A DNA stretch of 64,000 nt, taken from Gyromitra esculenta. Lineage: Eukaryota > Ascomycota > Pezizomycetes > Pezizales > Discinaceae. The notes under the pieces were generated by a model. The model did not search any database and was not told the origin of the DNA. It worked only from the letters and a program-made list of their open reading frames with translations. This document shows positions 10,386-23,599 of this stretch, in pieces. The stretch spans positions 1,511,706-1,575,705 of the forward strand of contig JBCAML010000016.1 of NCBI GenBank assembly GCA_038503075.1, in the 5' to 3' direction. Each line of letters opens with the position of its first letter. The stretch's first letter is position 1. The translations under genes were made by a program, and so were the position numbers.

Positions 10386-13300
10386 GTCATAATTATCATC
10401 CTCTTGGTCAATCTCTTCTCTGTCCCACCAAATCTCATCTCTAGTTGTGAAAATAAAAACCCTCTTATTTTCTCTCACACATAACCAAGCTTCTTCTCTT
10501 CTTCCCCCCTTCTCATGCTGCTGCTGCCCGTCCCCTCTTGCATTGACCAAGTTCTCGTATCGGCATATTCCTGCCTGCCCCCCCCCCCTTCTCCACTTGC
10601 TCAGGAAATGATGGAACGAAAAATTTTCTCTTTTCTTTTTTTTTCGCTTTTCCGCCGTTGACATGACACACGCGCTGCGCTGCAGGTCAAAGCTCCTGTA
10701 GCCCGATAAGGAGCTAAACAGGAGCTACGGGCGCGCCCACCACACCTTCCTCGGGTAAGCTGCTCTTCAGACTGACGCAATTGTTTACCTACATGAAGTG
10801 TAGATGCACGTATGTACAGCTCTGTCGAAGCTCTTCGTGATCAGCAGCACAGACTAAAATCTACCTTGTACATATGTAGTCTCCTGTAGGTACGATGTAC
10901 CTGTCTAATTACGCAACTGCGCGGTTCTCGAGAAATTGAGAAATAAAAACGAGGCAGTGGTCCTCTTCTTCTCCCGCCGGAGATGTCGTTACCGCACGGA
11001 GCTGGTTGTACTTTACATAGGGGGGTTTAACTCTAGCATAGCCTGTTTGTTTCCCGCACGTGCCATCGGTAGGTCTATCCCCTACCGGGTCGAGCTCCTC
11101 CTCCTGGTAACCACCTATGAGCAACTTCCCTGGTTGTATTTTAAAACTAACCTCCTTTTATGCCTGTTACGCCCCGCTAGAGCACAACATCTTCGCGTAA
11201 CAAATGCTGCTGATAAGTTTGATTGTTTGCCGGCATTGCTTGAAAAGCAGACGGCTGGGATTGGCCTGTCCGTCTCGACCGGTTTTCTCCAAGACCCCCA
11301 ATCCCCACGCCCAAGCCCTGTGAAATCTTGAAGAAAGCAAAAAAAAACTTTAAGGGTCCTCTCGGAAACTCCGGGAAAACGGGTATTCAGAGCACCAATA
11401 TGGAAATACTACCCCTCTGCCGCTTGTTGGGAATTAATAGGGGATCATAAGGCAACTGACCAGATCTAGATTGGGCTCGCTTGTGACAACGATATGTACG
11501 ACATGCATTTATATTGCTTCCAATTTACAACTTACTTTACTTCAACTTCGAAGGTGGAAGAAGTCAATATCATGCAAGCGCCAAGCTCCAACGGCGCCCC
11601 AAGGATAAGTAGAATAAGAGCAAAAGGAGATGAGGCTATGGAGTTTCAGCCTAGGGGGTGAATGATTTCTTATGCGAATAGGCACATATCACTGGCTGTC
11701 ACTCGCAAACGTTTATTCGTGCTACTCACACGCTAGGACATTAGGGATTTTCCGTGTTCTAGAGCATAAATTCCCGACACTAGGCCCCACTAGAAAACAC
11801 TACGGACTCGGGTGACGGTGGCAAATTAGCGGAGCTGAGGTCGCGGAGGAGCAAAGGAGAGGCTTTTTACTCAGCAGGAAGCAGTTGATTTCCGCTAACC
11901 TGCTCGGCCCGAGACCCTAGCGGTCTTCTATGCATAACTCCGGAATAACTTTCGATTGTTTTTTTTCAACAATTTCTCCGTCCCTGAAATAATTGGATAC
12001 CGGATGTAAGCCCTATGATACACAAAGCTGCGATGATTTAGATGGCTGGTATGGGAATATGTGTTTCCCCGCTGCTGGACCCCACAAGCTAACCCCGGTA
12101 AAAATGAAAATTCTCGAATGACCTCAACGTAGTACTACACATGAAATCAGTACAACCCACGGCTCGGTAGTCTCTACCAATTGGGGTTTTCTACGAAATC
12201 CCGTACCAATTGGGATCTCTGCCACAAAAATTTGAACCAAAGCTATGCATCTTAATCTCTCCCCGCAATCTCAAAAGTCTTCACCGCTTACTCGCAGGTT
12301 TATGTTCAGACGAACCCAACCTGGAACCGAAGACCATCGTCTCCTGGAAACGGGATCGCTCAATATGCTTTCTAATAAGTTGGCGAGATAGGCTTCGTGC
12401 GTACATCGAAAAAGCAAAACTAAAACAAGTATCATTTGGATGGAATGTGACAGCTCTTACTTCACCACATCCCCAGAGCCTGCCAAGCGGTCGAGCAAGG
12501 ACAGTTTAAAATCTGTCGATCTTTGCAGCTTTAAGGAAGACTATCTATGCACTTAGCAGGCTATCAAACTCTCCGTCCACGCGTGTATGTATGATGTACA
12601 GTCGCGGTACCAGCGTCTTCAGAGCCGGAAATGTTCCGGCTGTGGTCGGCTATCATGCAACACCCATTCCCGGTACCGGCCGGACGGTACTTCGTCTACT
12701 TTAACTCCTATGCAGCGGCTCAATATATATAACCGACGGGTTTGGTGCTTTTCTTGGGATCTTTGATATCTAAAAACAAATACATGGAATCATGCAAGGA
12801 CTCAGTATTCTGCCTGCAAGACGAGTGACAGCATATGATCTTGAAACGCAAACTGAGGAGCAGTTTTAATTGGACTACGTGGGGTAGAAGAGTCGATCCT
12901 AGCTTCTCAAGATCGGCGGTAGTCCGTAATCAAGCCACACTTTTGGCAATCCAAGGATTCTGTGGAACACGGCACTTTTCACAGGGAATTGAAGGGGTAC
13001 CATACCCACGAAACAACGTCGAAAGGTATTGCAGCTAGCGATAAGGCAAGCTTTCTGTGCTACATCGCAATGAGCATCATTAAATACTAGTCAGGTTCGC
13101 TTCTTTTGCTTTTTAACTTTATGTCCGATTAGTGATAATCTTTCCGGTCTATCCGGGATCCTGGCGCATGGCATTTTGAGCAAAACTAGTTCCTACTAAT
13201 AAGATAGGTAGCTCATAGAGTTTAGAAAAATTTAAAGGTCGGATTCCAGAGGTGGGGGGTAGCCGGCTGGGCCAATAAGCAAACCAAAAAAAAACATCCC

Positions 13301-16196
13301 GAGGTCCGCGTCTTTCTATATACTCTTAGCATCAATAGAAAAAAGTTCCGTTCGATCAATCCCCGCCTCTAAGCCCGACTCACCTCAAGCTAAGCCAGGA
13401 AAGACAACTTCAACCTCCTATCTTTTCCCAAAGGATGGAGCCCCCCGGAAAGGGTTTCTTAGGACTATATCAATCAACACTAATGCTTGTTAAGGCCCTT
13501 CCATCTCCTAGATCAGGAAAACAATCATCGAATCGCCTTTCAAAATCTCTCAGAGCTAACGCATATAAAATAATCATAGTATATCGCCTAGGGGGTTGAT
13601 TTCGGCCAATGTGCTTATTCTCTCTTTTACCTTGGGGAACTAGTCCCATAGTGCGAGTGATGGCTCATGAGCCCATGGGAGTTGCGACTACGATATCCGT
13701 GAATGGGAGCGGTCACTGGATACATGTAGTTGCCTATTCGATTTATTTCTACAAATTGGAGTAATAAAGATATCGTATATCGTGCATGTTAGTTGCCGTA
13801 TCTCATGTCGTGATTGCTACCTTATGCAGATCTGCTATATTCCTGGCATATGAATTTTCTATATTCAGTGAAACATGGAACCGGGGGCTCCACCTCCGAT
13901 ACAGTATCGCCCGAGCACGTAGCTGTGCAGATTACATGCATGAGCTTAACCCTAGCCCTCTGGCCATTCTCCTTCGGAGATTTCTCGGTATTGTGTATTG
14001 CTCGGTAGTATGCACAATCAGGCTAGCTCCTAAGTTGGACCCAAATTCGCGGGATATGATTCGTGCACTGCGTTAGCACGATTTATAACCATGCTAGACG
14101 TAGTAACTAATCTCAGAATATCTAATACCCAAGTAACCACTGGGATCAACACCAACAGATGTTCTGGCAAGGTTCTATTTACAGAAACTGGGTATCAGTC
14201 ATATTTTGAATGCTTAACCGGGATCCGTCGCTGGAACTACTGACTATTGGTGTTTATATCGAATCTAGATGTTTGATCTACTAGGCACATTGGAAATAAT
14301 CTTGGGTGATGATTATACCGTGATCTCAAGGATATGCTAAAAGACCAAGGAAAGGATATGCGACCTACTAACTTTAACCAAAACACAAACCAACGCATCA
14401 CAGCTGGCTGGCTGGCTGGCTGACTAGAGTAGATATACTTGAGTTAGCCTCAGCTAAGCTTGATGTAAAAAGGGTTATATTCGGTTATAACGCGGACAAA
14501 TAGATGGGGTTATCAGTATGGTGCAATATAAATGCCATGATTTATGGCAGATCCATGATAAAAAAAATATTTGAATCTTGGAAAGCGATGTAGATGGGTT
14601 CGATTACTCAACTCTCTACCCTTAAGTAAAAAAGCCTGGAGTTGGATAATCGAGTGATGGTCAATGACGGGTACATCTTCGCAAACTACGTGCTTCCATC
14701 GATGGAATAGGGATGAGAAGAGCTAATTTAACACCATAGGTAATGTAGATTGAATGTGACGATGAATGTTTGCTTATCTTGTTAAACATACCTCGATTCA
14801 GCCTCGCTACTGATTCCGAGTGATAGCGTATGAGGGTATTACCTTACACTCAAATCGATTGTGGCACACCTAATTAGCAGAATAGTACCAACACGCATTC
14901 CAGTTCCAATGTTACGCAGATGGGGCTGTAATACTGCTATGGGACGAAGGCAGAGGACTAAACGAGCCGGAGATGATGAAGTGCGTCCGAGAAGGAAGGA
15001 GACAGCGAGACGGAGAGGGCTAGGTTCGCCAGCCGGACATATGTTTAGTTGTCTAAACGCATGAACAGAGAAGATATGGCATATTTGGGTAAATAAAGTG
15101 ATGCGCCTGCCCATCAGCCAGCAAGGCTCAGGGGTGTAAAGCCAGCAGTGCAGCAACGGGACGAGTGATAACCGATGACTGAGTGGAGACAGCACCGTAC
15201 CGCAGGACATGTCACATTGCACTGAGTCCGCGGACGTCTGGCGTGTGATATTTCGGGACAGCCAACCCTAACCTTCGAGCCCGGCATGGTGCGTGGTGCA
15301 TGGTGCATGGTCACACGAACCCGGGGAGACCCCTATCGGCATCGTGGTTCCACTTCCGCGTGTATTTTGTGCAGCAGTGCAGTCGGTCAATTCCACCTCC
15401 ATATCAGCGTCCCACGCTCTGCTCTGTGCACTGTTTGCATACTCTACCCTAGAGTACTCATATGGCATCGTAAGGTTAGGCACGTAGCTGGCAGTCCTCT
15501 GCTCGTTCGTGCTCAGCCTTGTTGACAGCCTGCTCTCGAGCACTCGGCTAATCCTCCAGAGAGAACCGTCACACCAATCACCGATCCGTGACACAGGCAT
15601 GGATGCCAAAACATGTTTCAGGCGCTCCCTCAGGTCAATCTTCCCACACCCCGCCGCGAGGGGGAGGGAGGGGAGTTGGAACACCCAGAGTTCGCGAGGC
15701 GCGGCTGAGGTTCAAGCTCCAATACCAGCACCTTAAATAATGGGTTGTGCGCGCACTCGACCTGATAGGTGGGGAATGCACCGCCAGATGTAACACCAGT
15801 GCTGAGCCCCCGCCTTTTCTGCTTCTGTGCCTGTGGTTTGGAGGCTTTGTGCTTCGAGAATGCCTCATCTCTTTTTTTCTTTCTTTTTTTTTCTTTTCCC
15901 CCTCCCCCCCTTTTCGGTCGAAACCCTGGATTGTTTCCACTGAGTTCGCACTCGTGAGCGTGTTCGGAGGAGAGCTGCGCGATCGCGTTTGTTGTCGTTC
16001 TTTTCTTCTTACTTTCACAGTTGTCTCTTGAAGAATAGTTGTCATCACCATCACACAGAATCCTTGTGCTCCACCACGGGCCTGGTCTGAACAAAAAGGG
16101 CTAAAGGGAGAGTGGGGGAAGAAAAAAACAAAAATACTAATCCTTCACAACCCACTTTTTCATCTCCCAAGAACTTCAACTGAATCCGTTATCGAC

Positions 16197-19100
16197 ATGA
16201 TCTACACCGAACAGCAGTACCCTGCCGTGGTGGTAAACCCGGTATACCCCCAGCAGCAGCAGCAGCAGCAGCAGCAACAGCAACACCTCCGGCAAGCGAC
16301 GTTTGCGGCACCGTCGACGGGTGCTCTTCATGTGCCCCCGGTGATGCCTGCAGGCTGGGCCGCGCACTGGGATCAAGGGCAGCAAAAGTACTACTTTCAC
16401 AATGCTTCAACTGGAGAAGTTACGTGGGAACATCGTGAGTTTTTATTTATTTAAATTTAATGATAATGATTTCTTCGTGGACTCTATACTTCTTGTTCGG
16501 GTGGGCTACATGTACTCTCGGTCTGGCTGTAATTTTTTTTTTTAAATTTTTCATAATATCCAAATCTGTGTTTACTTGGCGATTTGCTTTGTTACTTAAT
16601 CTTTTGATCCGACTTCTTCGGTCAAGAAGCATTATCTGATATCTATGGCCTGCTCCTAGCACAACCAACCCCATTACCAACTCCTCCGGTAAGCTCTAAT
16701 GGGATGTATGCTGCGCAACAGCAACATCTCCAACAAACACAGCAATATGTCCAGCAAGTAGATCCAACCCAGCATCAACATCTGTCCATGAGCCCCCAGA
16801 TGAACCCTCAATACCAGCAGCAGCAACAGCAGCAACAGCAGCAACAATGGCAAGGTCAGCAGCCAGTAAACCAGTCCAATACGTCCCCGTCGTGGGCCAA
16901 TGGGCCATACCAACAGCCACAAGCATCAAACTCGCCCCTCAATGTTGCTCGCAAGGCCATAAGTTTGAGATCTTCAGCCTCTACGCCCCACCCAGCGGGA
17001 TACGCTGAGGTCGCCGGCAGCGATGTGCCAGCTGCCTCGACCCCCAAACCGGCAACTTCTGGTACTCCGCAGCAAGCCTCGGTTGAAAGCGGGCTTATGC
17101 TCTCCTCGGAGAGCGATGACGAACCCGTTAAGATGTCGGCCAACTTCACAAGCTTCGCAGGAGAAGATAGGATGTTTACGGATATCCATATATCGAACGG
17201 CGTAGACGCCCCGCCGCCGTCTTCGGTTTGCGAAACACCAAAAGTCATGCGGATCCCAACTGCTTCGCCGCCACCAGCTCTCACTTCGCGGACCGAGGTT
17301 GCATATGTGCAGCATCCCAGGCCACAGATGCCTCCCGGGAGTGTTCCGCTACTGCATTCGAGATCGCTGTCTATCTCCTCTGTCATATCGACACCGCCGA
17401 ATACTGCCCCCGCAGGTGTGTCAACCGGGAATACAGGCTTCAATATACCAGGCTTCAATGCGCAGCAGGCCCACATTGTGCATCGGAGCACCATCCCAAT
17501 GGCTAATCCGCAAAGTGCAAACCAGTCTTACTACGGGAATGCAAACCAGAATCCAGCCTCCCGAGTAGCAACTGTAAATCCGTATCAGCAGCAGCAACAC
17601 TTACAGCACTCTCAAACAATGCCACTTACCCATAACTCGCACCAAACCGGGTCCCCTGTTTCACCGGCGATAACTGCACAGCGTCAGAAACCAACTATTG
17701 CGCCAAGAAAACCAGTTAGTAATCCAGCTTTCAAGTCCAGCGGATCATCATCGATAATGATGGCGATCCGCCCAATGTCTAAAAAGGCGCCTACGCCTAC
17801 TATTGCTACTGGGGCGAATATGGCGGTTGCTGGGTTTGGGACTATGGCGAAAGCGAGTGGGTCGGTGATTAAGAAGACTTTTAAGGATAGTGGGAGCTTT
17901 TGGGTTCCGAAGAAGAAGGAGATTAAGGTTATAAATCCGAAGATAGCGCAGAATTATCAGCAGCAGCAGCAGCAGCAATGGCAACAACAGCAGCAACAGC
18001 AACAGCAACAACATCTGCAAGGTTCACAACCTATGATGGTTGGTGGAAATGCTGGAATGGTTAGTGGCCGCGGCGGAATGGCGCCCATGGTTAGTGGCCG
18101 CGGTGGGATGGTGAGTAGTAGCAGCGGGATGGTGAGTGGCAGTACCGGTATGGTTAGCGGTAGAGGCGGGATGGGTACCGTGAGAGGTGGTACTGCGGGT
18201 GCCAGAGGTGGACCGGTGGGGGTCAGAGGTAGTACTGTGAATGTTAGAGGCAGAGGCGGCATGACGCCTGCTCCGATGCGCGGAGGTTCAGTAGGGATGG
18301 TGCCGATGACCACGGGTAAGGCTATTAGTATGGCTGCTAGAGGACGAGGATCGAGTACTATCGCAGTAGTGCAGCCACGGGGAGTTATGCAGCCACAGCA
18401 GCAGCAAATGAACGATACACGGGGCTTCAACAGTCCAATCCCCCCGCCACAGATGAGCCAACACTCTTTGACCACCCAGACAACTGTCCAGGTTGCCGGT
18501 CGCGGGCGCGCAATGCCACGGGGAGGAATGGGACCTCGCGGAATGTCTCAAGGATCTGCAATGGGAACCGGCGGGATGGCGATGGCTGCAATCGGCATCG
18601 CAAGCGGCATCGCAGGCGCCATGATGCGTCCCACACCCGGCCGTGGAGGCTTGTTCCAACGACCTCAGCAAGGGAACCAGCAATTAATGATGCAGCAGCA
18701 GCAAATTGGATTGCAGAACCAACGAATCGCTCAGCAGCATCTGATGGCGCAAAGGCAAATGCAACCGCGAGGAGGCCTTGCACCCCCCAGGGGACGGGGG
18801 CGGGGACGGGGGGCACCACCGCAGCAGCAGCGGATGGGTCAAGTGCTTCAAGTCGCCGCTATGGCACAACGGCAACAGCAAATGGGGGCACGGGGGCACC
18901 AGCATCAGCAACAGCAGCACATGGAGCAGCAACAGCAGCAACAGCAGCAACAGGAAGAACAAACGGCACAGGAGCAGATGTATGCGGATGGAGCGGATGG
19001 AGCAGATGGCGAGGTCTATGCTGAAGAAACAACGTATACTGAGGAAGTATATGAGGAATCTGCATATGTTGGGGATCAGGGCACGTACGACGAGGGTGCT

Positions 19101-19962
19101 GCGGGAGCCGAAGGCGGGGATGAAGAAACCGCCCATACAGAAGACCCCGGGTACGTAGACGAGTCCACCCAAGGGGGAGCGGATAGCACTGGCTATGCCG
19201 ATGAAACTGGTGCGGAGGCGGGGTATGAAGAAGGCGGGTATGAGGAGGCGGGGTACGAGGAAGCAGGATACGAAGAAACAGGATACGAAGAGACCGGATA
19301 TGAAGAAGCTGGGTATGAAGATAATGGTGCATACGACGACACCGGTGCATACGATGATACTGGTGTATATGACGATACCGGTGCATACGACGACACCGGT
19401 GCATACGACGACACCGGTGCATACGACGACACCGGTGCATACGACGATACCGGTGCATACGACGATACCGGTGCATACGACGATACTGGTGCATACGAAG
19501 ACGCCGGAGGGTATGAAGATGCCGGAGCATATGACGCACAATCCATGGCGGATGAGTCTCAACTACAAGGAATAGAGAACTCTGAGAGTTACATCGATGG
19601 AGGGACTGAAGAAACAGGGTACGATCCCGGTCCATACGAGGATACCTCGGCGTATGCCATGAACAGTGCAAACGAGGCCACACAGCAAGGAATGGACAAT
19701 GCGGCTGACTATATCTAGCTATGTCGACGAAACCGGCGCGGGAGAAGCAGGATACGAGGATACCGGTGCATACGAAGACTATGGTGGCGGCGATGAATAT
19801 GCTGGGGATGAAGAGTATGCTGGAGGGGATGAATATGCCGAGGGGGGAGAGTACGGTGGTGATGATGGTGGTGGTGATGATGGTGGTGGGTTTGGCCTAG
19901 ATGGGGACGATGATGGTGGGGGAATGTTGGAGGCTTTCTCTGGGATTTTTGATTTATTTTGA
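16197..19962 (+). CDS. WW-domain, polyQ/RGG-rich protein with Tyr-Asp repeat tail (3 exons)
   Basis: Exons 16197-16434, 16660-19651 and 19719-19962 give 1157 residues. The WW domain (residues 48-81) has W54, the aromatic run YYF, and TWEHP with W77 and P80. Intron 1 (GTGAGT...CTCCTAG) interrupts that final Pro codon, and joining restores the motif. Intron 2 (19652-19718, 67 nt, GTATGC...CTGAC...CTAG) removes an apparent TAG stop; the joined frame resumes the same Tyr-Asp repeat style, which strongly supports it. Between lie a polyQ run at the N-terminus, further Q tracts, an RGG/SGRGG-rich zone (about 18050-18800), a Lys-rich block and an acidic tail with YEExG and GxYDDT units. The C-terminus is Gly/Asp-rich. 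WW domains bind Pro-rich or phospho-Ser/Thr-Pro ligands, and RGG zones often bind RNA. A scaffold in RNA granules or transcription is inference. It is mostly disordered, and I know no named orthologue. Confidence 0.85.
19326..19505 (+). repeat. 18-bp coding tandem repeat (GxYDDT units)
   Basis: Ten 18-bp units in frame: nine encode GAYDDT or GVYDDT and the last GAYEDA. Several units are identical at DNA level, indicating recent expansion or homogenisation. A degenerate array (YEExG) lies just upstream. Confidence 0.95.
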
Positions 19963-22900
19963 TTACCGCCAAGTCATACACAGAGCGATACTCGCATACT
20001 TTTTATTTCTTAGTATCAATGATATTTCGGTAGTTCTATTAGCTATCAAACATTAGTTAGTTGGTCAGAATTCATAAGATGGGGATAGTGGTAAATATTA
20101 AACTAGTTAGTTGGCAATGGGAGCATGATCTCACCAGGAAACATTCTAGAATGACAAGCGGGTAATAAAAGTGTGTAAGAATTATTGATCCGCCAGATTC
20201 AGTATATGCTATGCACGATAGCAAATCTCAAGCTCATCCGTAATTTCCAGCTACGGGGAATTCCTAAAACCACGGCGGGTAATAAAAGGAGCATTGAGAC
20301 GCCATCTTCATCACAGAATCTCACTCGTCAAGGGGACGGGACGGGGGGGAGGATTTATGGGCTGGTGAGACCACGTGTGGCTTAAGCCTGCAGCTAATTT
20401 AGAAGCAATGCAATTTCGGCACTAAGCGATCTGCTAGAACGCTGCATGTAAGGAATTTGATTTTCTTTTTTTTTCAACCTGGTTCAAAAATCATACGAGC
20501 TAGTTGAACCACGTACCCTCCTTTTTTATATTTTATTTTATTTCCCGGGTACCCGGACTGACTTGCTGCCGTTATGGATCACGTAGATTCAGCAGTAGGA
20601 AACTGACAAGTTGAGACTCTTGGGCTCAACGGATAAACCTCCATCCGGGTCCCGCTATCACTGTATCGTATCAACAGTAGGTTTATCGGGTATCAGATAC
20701 ACAATGAGGATTAGTACCTCTTGGGCATAGACATCCCAAGGCACAGACAGTCCCCACCATATCCCAGCTGCCAAACGTAACTGGGGTAGATAGCGATTCA
20801 GCTGTAGAATAGATATGTGCTCTAGCTGCGTAGGTACGGCTCATGCCGATCATGGAGTCTCACTCGCTGTAACCGTACGAGTTTGTGTGTGTCGAATGGG
20901 ACTGGGTGAGAGCGTTAGACGAGAAGTCTGTTTGGTGTGACTTCGCTTGGCGATTCAGATCTCTACTCTAATTTCGGCACGAGGCGCGCGCGATTGTGAA
21001 TTGTGGGGCTGATTGACCTAATTCAGGACTAGTGTGTGTGCTCCCGTGTTGATTCGTAACATATCCGTTGTCCTTGCCCAGAAGCACCTCTCGCTCGATT
21101 CTGGCCCAAAAGACCAGATGAGGATGCTCGACTCGAACCCGCCGTTTGAGTGGTCTGTCCAGCTTTGCATTGCGAGATTTATCTCTCTGTCTGGCCCCGA
21201 CTCGTTGGCGTCGTCGGCCATTTTGGTGATTTCCAAAGCTGCTGCCGGCAGGTAGGTAATCGATCTGCCAAATCCGAGGCAGAGGATAAAGATGGTTTTC
21301 GCTTCTTTCCCACGATTGTGACCAGTAGCCTGGGACAGACAAATCGTCGATAATGTCAGCAAATGCCAGGCGTCAGTCGTGAGGTTGTGGAACTCGTGGC
21401 CATGCGTAGGCAGGTACCGCATTGGTGCAGTGATGCTCTCCCCGACTCATAAGTGACTGTCATTTTTAGAACGAGGCAAGAACTGCATGCCATACAAAAC
21501 ACCCAGCACAACTCTTGTATGGCATGCAGAACCAGTCCACCCTCGAAATCTCAGTCAACTATGAGTAGTGAGGACTACCTGGAACGGTTTTATGCAGCGT
21601 GAACTCCAACGATACGATGACCAAGCTTGAATCTAAACCGCTTTGAACGCAATCTCCGAGACAATCAGTCGGTTCAGATCTCGAGGTGTCAATCAGGGAC
21701 TTCTGATCGATTAACGATTTGGCCGGCCTCCCCCCCTTTTTTTCTTTCTGTCTCCAGAATCATATTTTTGATAGCCGCGACTGCTCATCAGTCCAGCCGC
21801 GTTGGGCGATGTAAAAGTCTTGAGGATGCAGATCGAGTGTACTTGGCAGATATGGGCCTACTACGGTGAGGAAAAAGATGCAGGCAGTCTTGTACATTTG
21901 TTGGGATCTGTTGTGCTTGTAGTAAACAGGTATGGAGTGCGTATCTGGACTACTCGTACCGTTCGCTCGCTCGCCACCCACGAGGTGAAAATTTCTGTGT
22001 TGTCCATGATTCAGCTATCATGGTTCACTGTTATTATCTTTATTCTCGGAAGGTCTCAAATCACCAAAAAGAGTCTTTTTTTTTCTTGCGGCTGGGGGAT
22101 GGTGTTTGTTCGCTTGTGGCTGCGTTCTTGGCTGTGTTGCTTGGAACCTTGGTTGTGATGCCACTTTGGGGGGATTGATGGGGGGATGACCCGGATTGGG
22201 ACTGGGTGGATCTCCTGTGGCGATGTCACGAAAACAAGACGAGAATGCTTAGCGGGAGCGTGCATCGAGAAACAGATTGACAAACTTGAGATGGAAGAGC
22301 GCGCGTACAAGAAACAAAACACGTAGAAAATAAAAACAGCAGTTTTAATATCTAAAGCAGAAGAGTGTATAGCATGGGCAGAGGGTTGGATTAAGGGGGG
22401 GTTCAGAGATCCTGATATACCAACAAACACAGGAGTACACAGGAGTACTTTGAAACGACTTCCTAGCGAAAGTAGAGGAATTCTTTAATTTAGCTATTCT
22501 CAGAACCATTGTCCGTGGAGCATCACCACTGATCCCCGTCTCATCGTTCGTCGGTTGGCTCCTCCTTGGCCGATGACGATGGGTCTTGGCCCACTATCCG
22601 CCTGAGATCCTGGTCGACGGGTATCTTTTGATCCTTATCGATCCCAAGTTTAGCAAGCTGCATGTACTCCAACAGGTATCTGTTATGTACTTTACTGCGT
22701 AGGTACATTCACCAGTTCCTCAACAGGGCTCCACGGCTTCCCAGCCGTGTTCTGTTCTGTTCTGTTCTTGATCGCCTTTTTGTCCCCTCCCCCCTCCAAT
22801 CACATCCTGTATGACCGTCGCTAGATGGTCTCTCTCGCTTGGTTTGGCGATGAAGCGGATTGCTCCCAGTCCCATTTTCCTCGGCACTCCACGTCACGCC

Positions 22901-23599
22901 TGCTGCTGTCTGGAAATTTCAGCCTCTTTATTTTGTTTTCCTGTTCCTTTCCCTTCCTGTTCTGTCCTGCCCTGCCCGTCCCCCATCTGTTCACTTCATG
23001 CTGACGGGCTGCTTGCCTTGCCTTGTCCGCGTACCACTCGTTACATGCTACACTTCTTCCGGTGAGAGCGTGAAAGGAAGAAAGGCAAATTTGTTGGCAG
23101 TGTATCACCGTAGTTAATGAGTTTTTTGAAAGCAAGTTGTTCTTCTGCACCTGCTTGACTGATCACTTTTTGACTTGCCGTACTATTCACTCTCCTCGTT
23201 TGTCCCCTCGTCTATTCATTCGTTCAATTGCCATTCCGTCGTTTCTATCCATCTCTGAAGAACGAGGAATTGAGGTGTGCAATCGTTTGTCTAATTGACT
23301 GCTGAGCTGGGAACTTCATTCGTTTTATCGCTCGTTTGCTCGCCAACCTCTCGCTTTTAAAGTGCAACACTTGCATTTAGCACCATCTTCTCTTTTTCTT
23401 TCCTTTTTTCACCTATCCCTCTCTCACTTGCTAGGGCAAGGCCTAGACGATACTGATTGTATTTGTACTTGCAACGGTGGATTCAAGAATCCTCCATATT
23501 AGCAATAATCATCAATATCATCGACCCACGGCAACGGACTGAGGTGGATTTTTTATACAAAAAAGCTCCACGACAGCTGTTGAATGAGACGTTGTGTGG
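19963..23599. other. intergenic between two plus-strand genes
   Basis: No supported gene in 3.6 kb. A minus-strand frame near 21020-21420 has somewhat protein-like composition but no domain, good start or splice context. A strong hairpin is at 21483-21529. A CT-rich tract at 23389-23410 precedes the next gene and looks like its promoter. A short upstream ATG frame (23584-23675) overlaps the next gene's start. Confidence 0.45.
21483..21529. repeat. perfect 15-bp inverted repeat with 17-nt loop
   Basis: The arm CTGCATGCCATACAA (21483-21497) has its exact reverse complement at 21515-21529, so a transcript across it would form a stable stem-loop. Confidence 0.9.

Larger units (their letters stand above)
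9251..16196. other. long gene-free region with low-complexity DNA between divergent genes
   Basis: The zinc-finger gene reads left and the WW-domain gene reads right, so this 6.9 kb is a shared upstream region. Frames of up to about 190 codons near 9400-9980 and 15270-16090 are translations of GGGA, CT or polypurine tracts and show no protein-like composition. CT-rich tracts just before 16197 (15870-15910) resemble fungal promoter pyrimidine tracts. TACATGTA occurs at 10151-10158 and 13721-13728. No tRNA, rRNA or transposon was recognised. Confidence 0.5.

Noticed and set aside
12617..12645. GCCGGAA...TTCCGGC short hairpin
   Set aside because: Seven-bp stem; expected by chance in a sequence this long.
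14580..14640. GGGTTCGATTACTC, resembling a tRNA T-loop
   Set aside because: The flanking bases do not form a T-stem, and no anticodon or acceptor stem was found.
15268..16094. Overlapping minus-strand frames of 138-154 codons before the WW gene
   Set aside because: GC-rich and polypurine DNA; no domain, and the frames overlap each other. Better explained as promoter DNA of the WW gene.
18684..19683. Long frames antisense to the WW gene's repeats
   Set aside because: Shadows of the tandem repeats (repetitive Cys/Val/Thr or His/Arg translations), not genes.
21018..21422. Minus-strand frame of 134 codons
   Set aside because: The composition of its last 70 codons is protein-like, but no domain, signal or splice partner was found; left uncalled.
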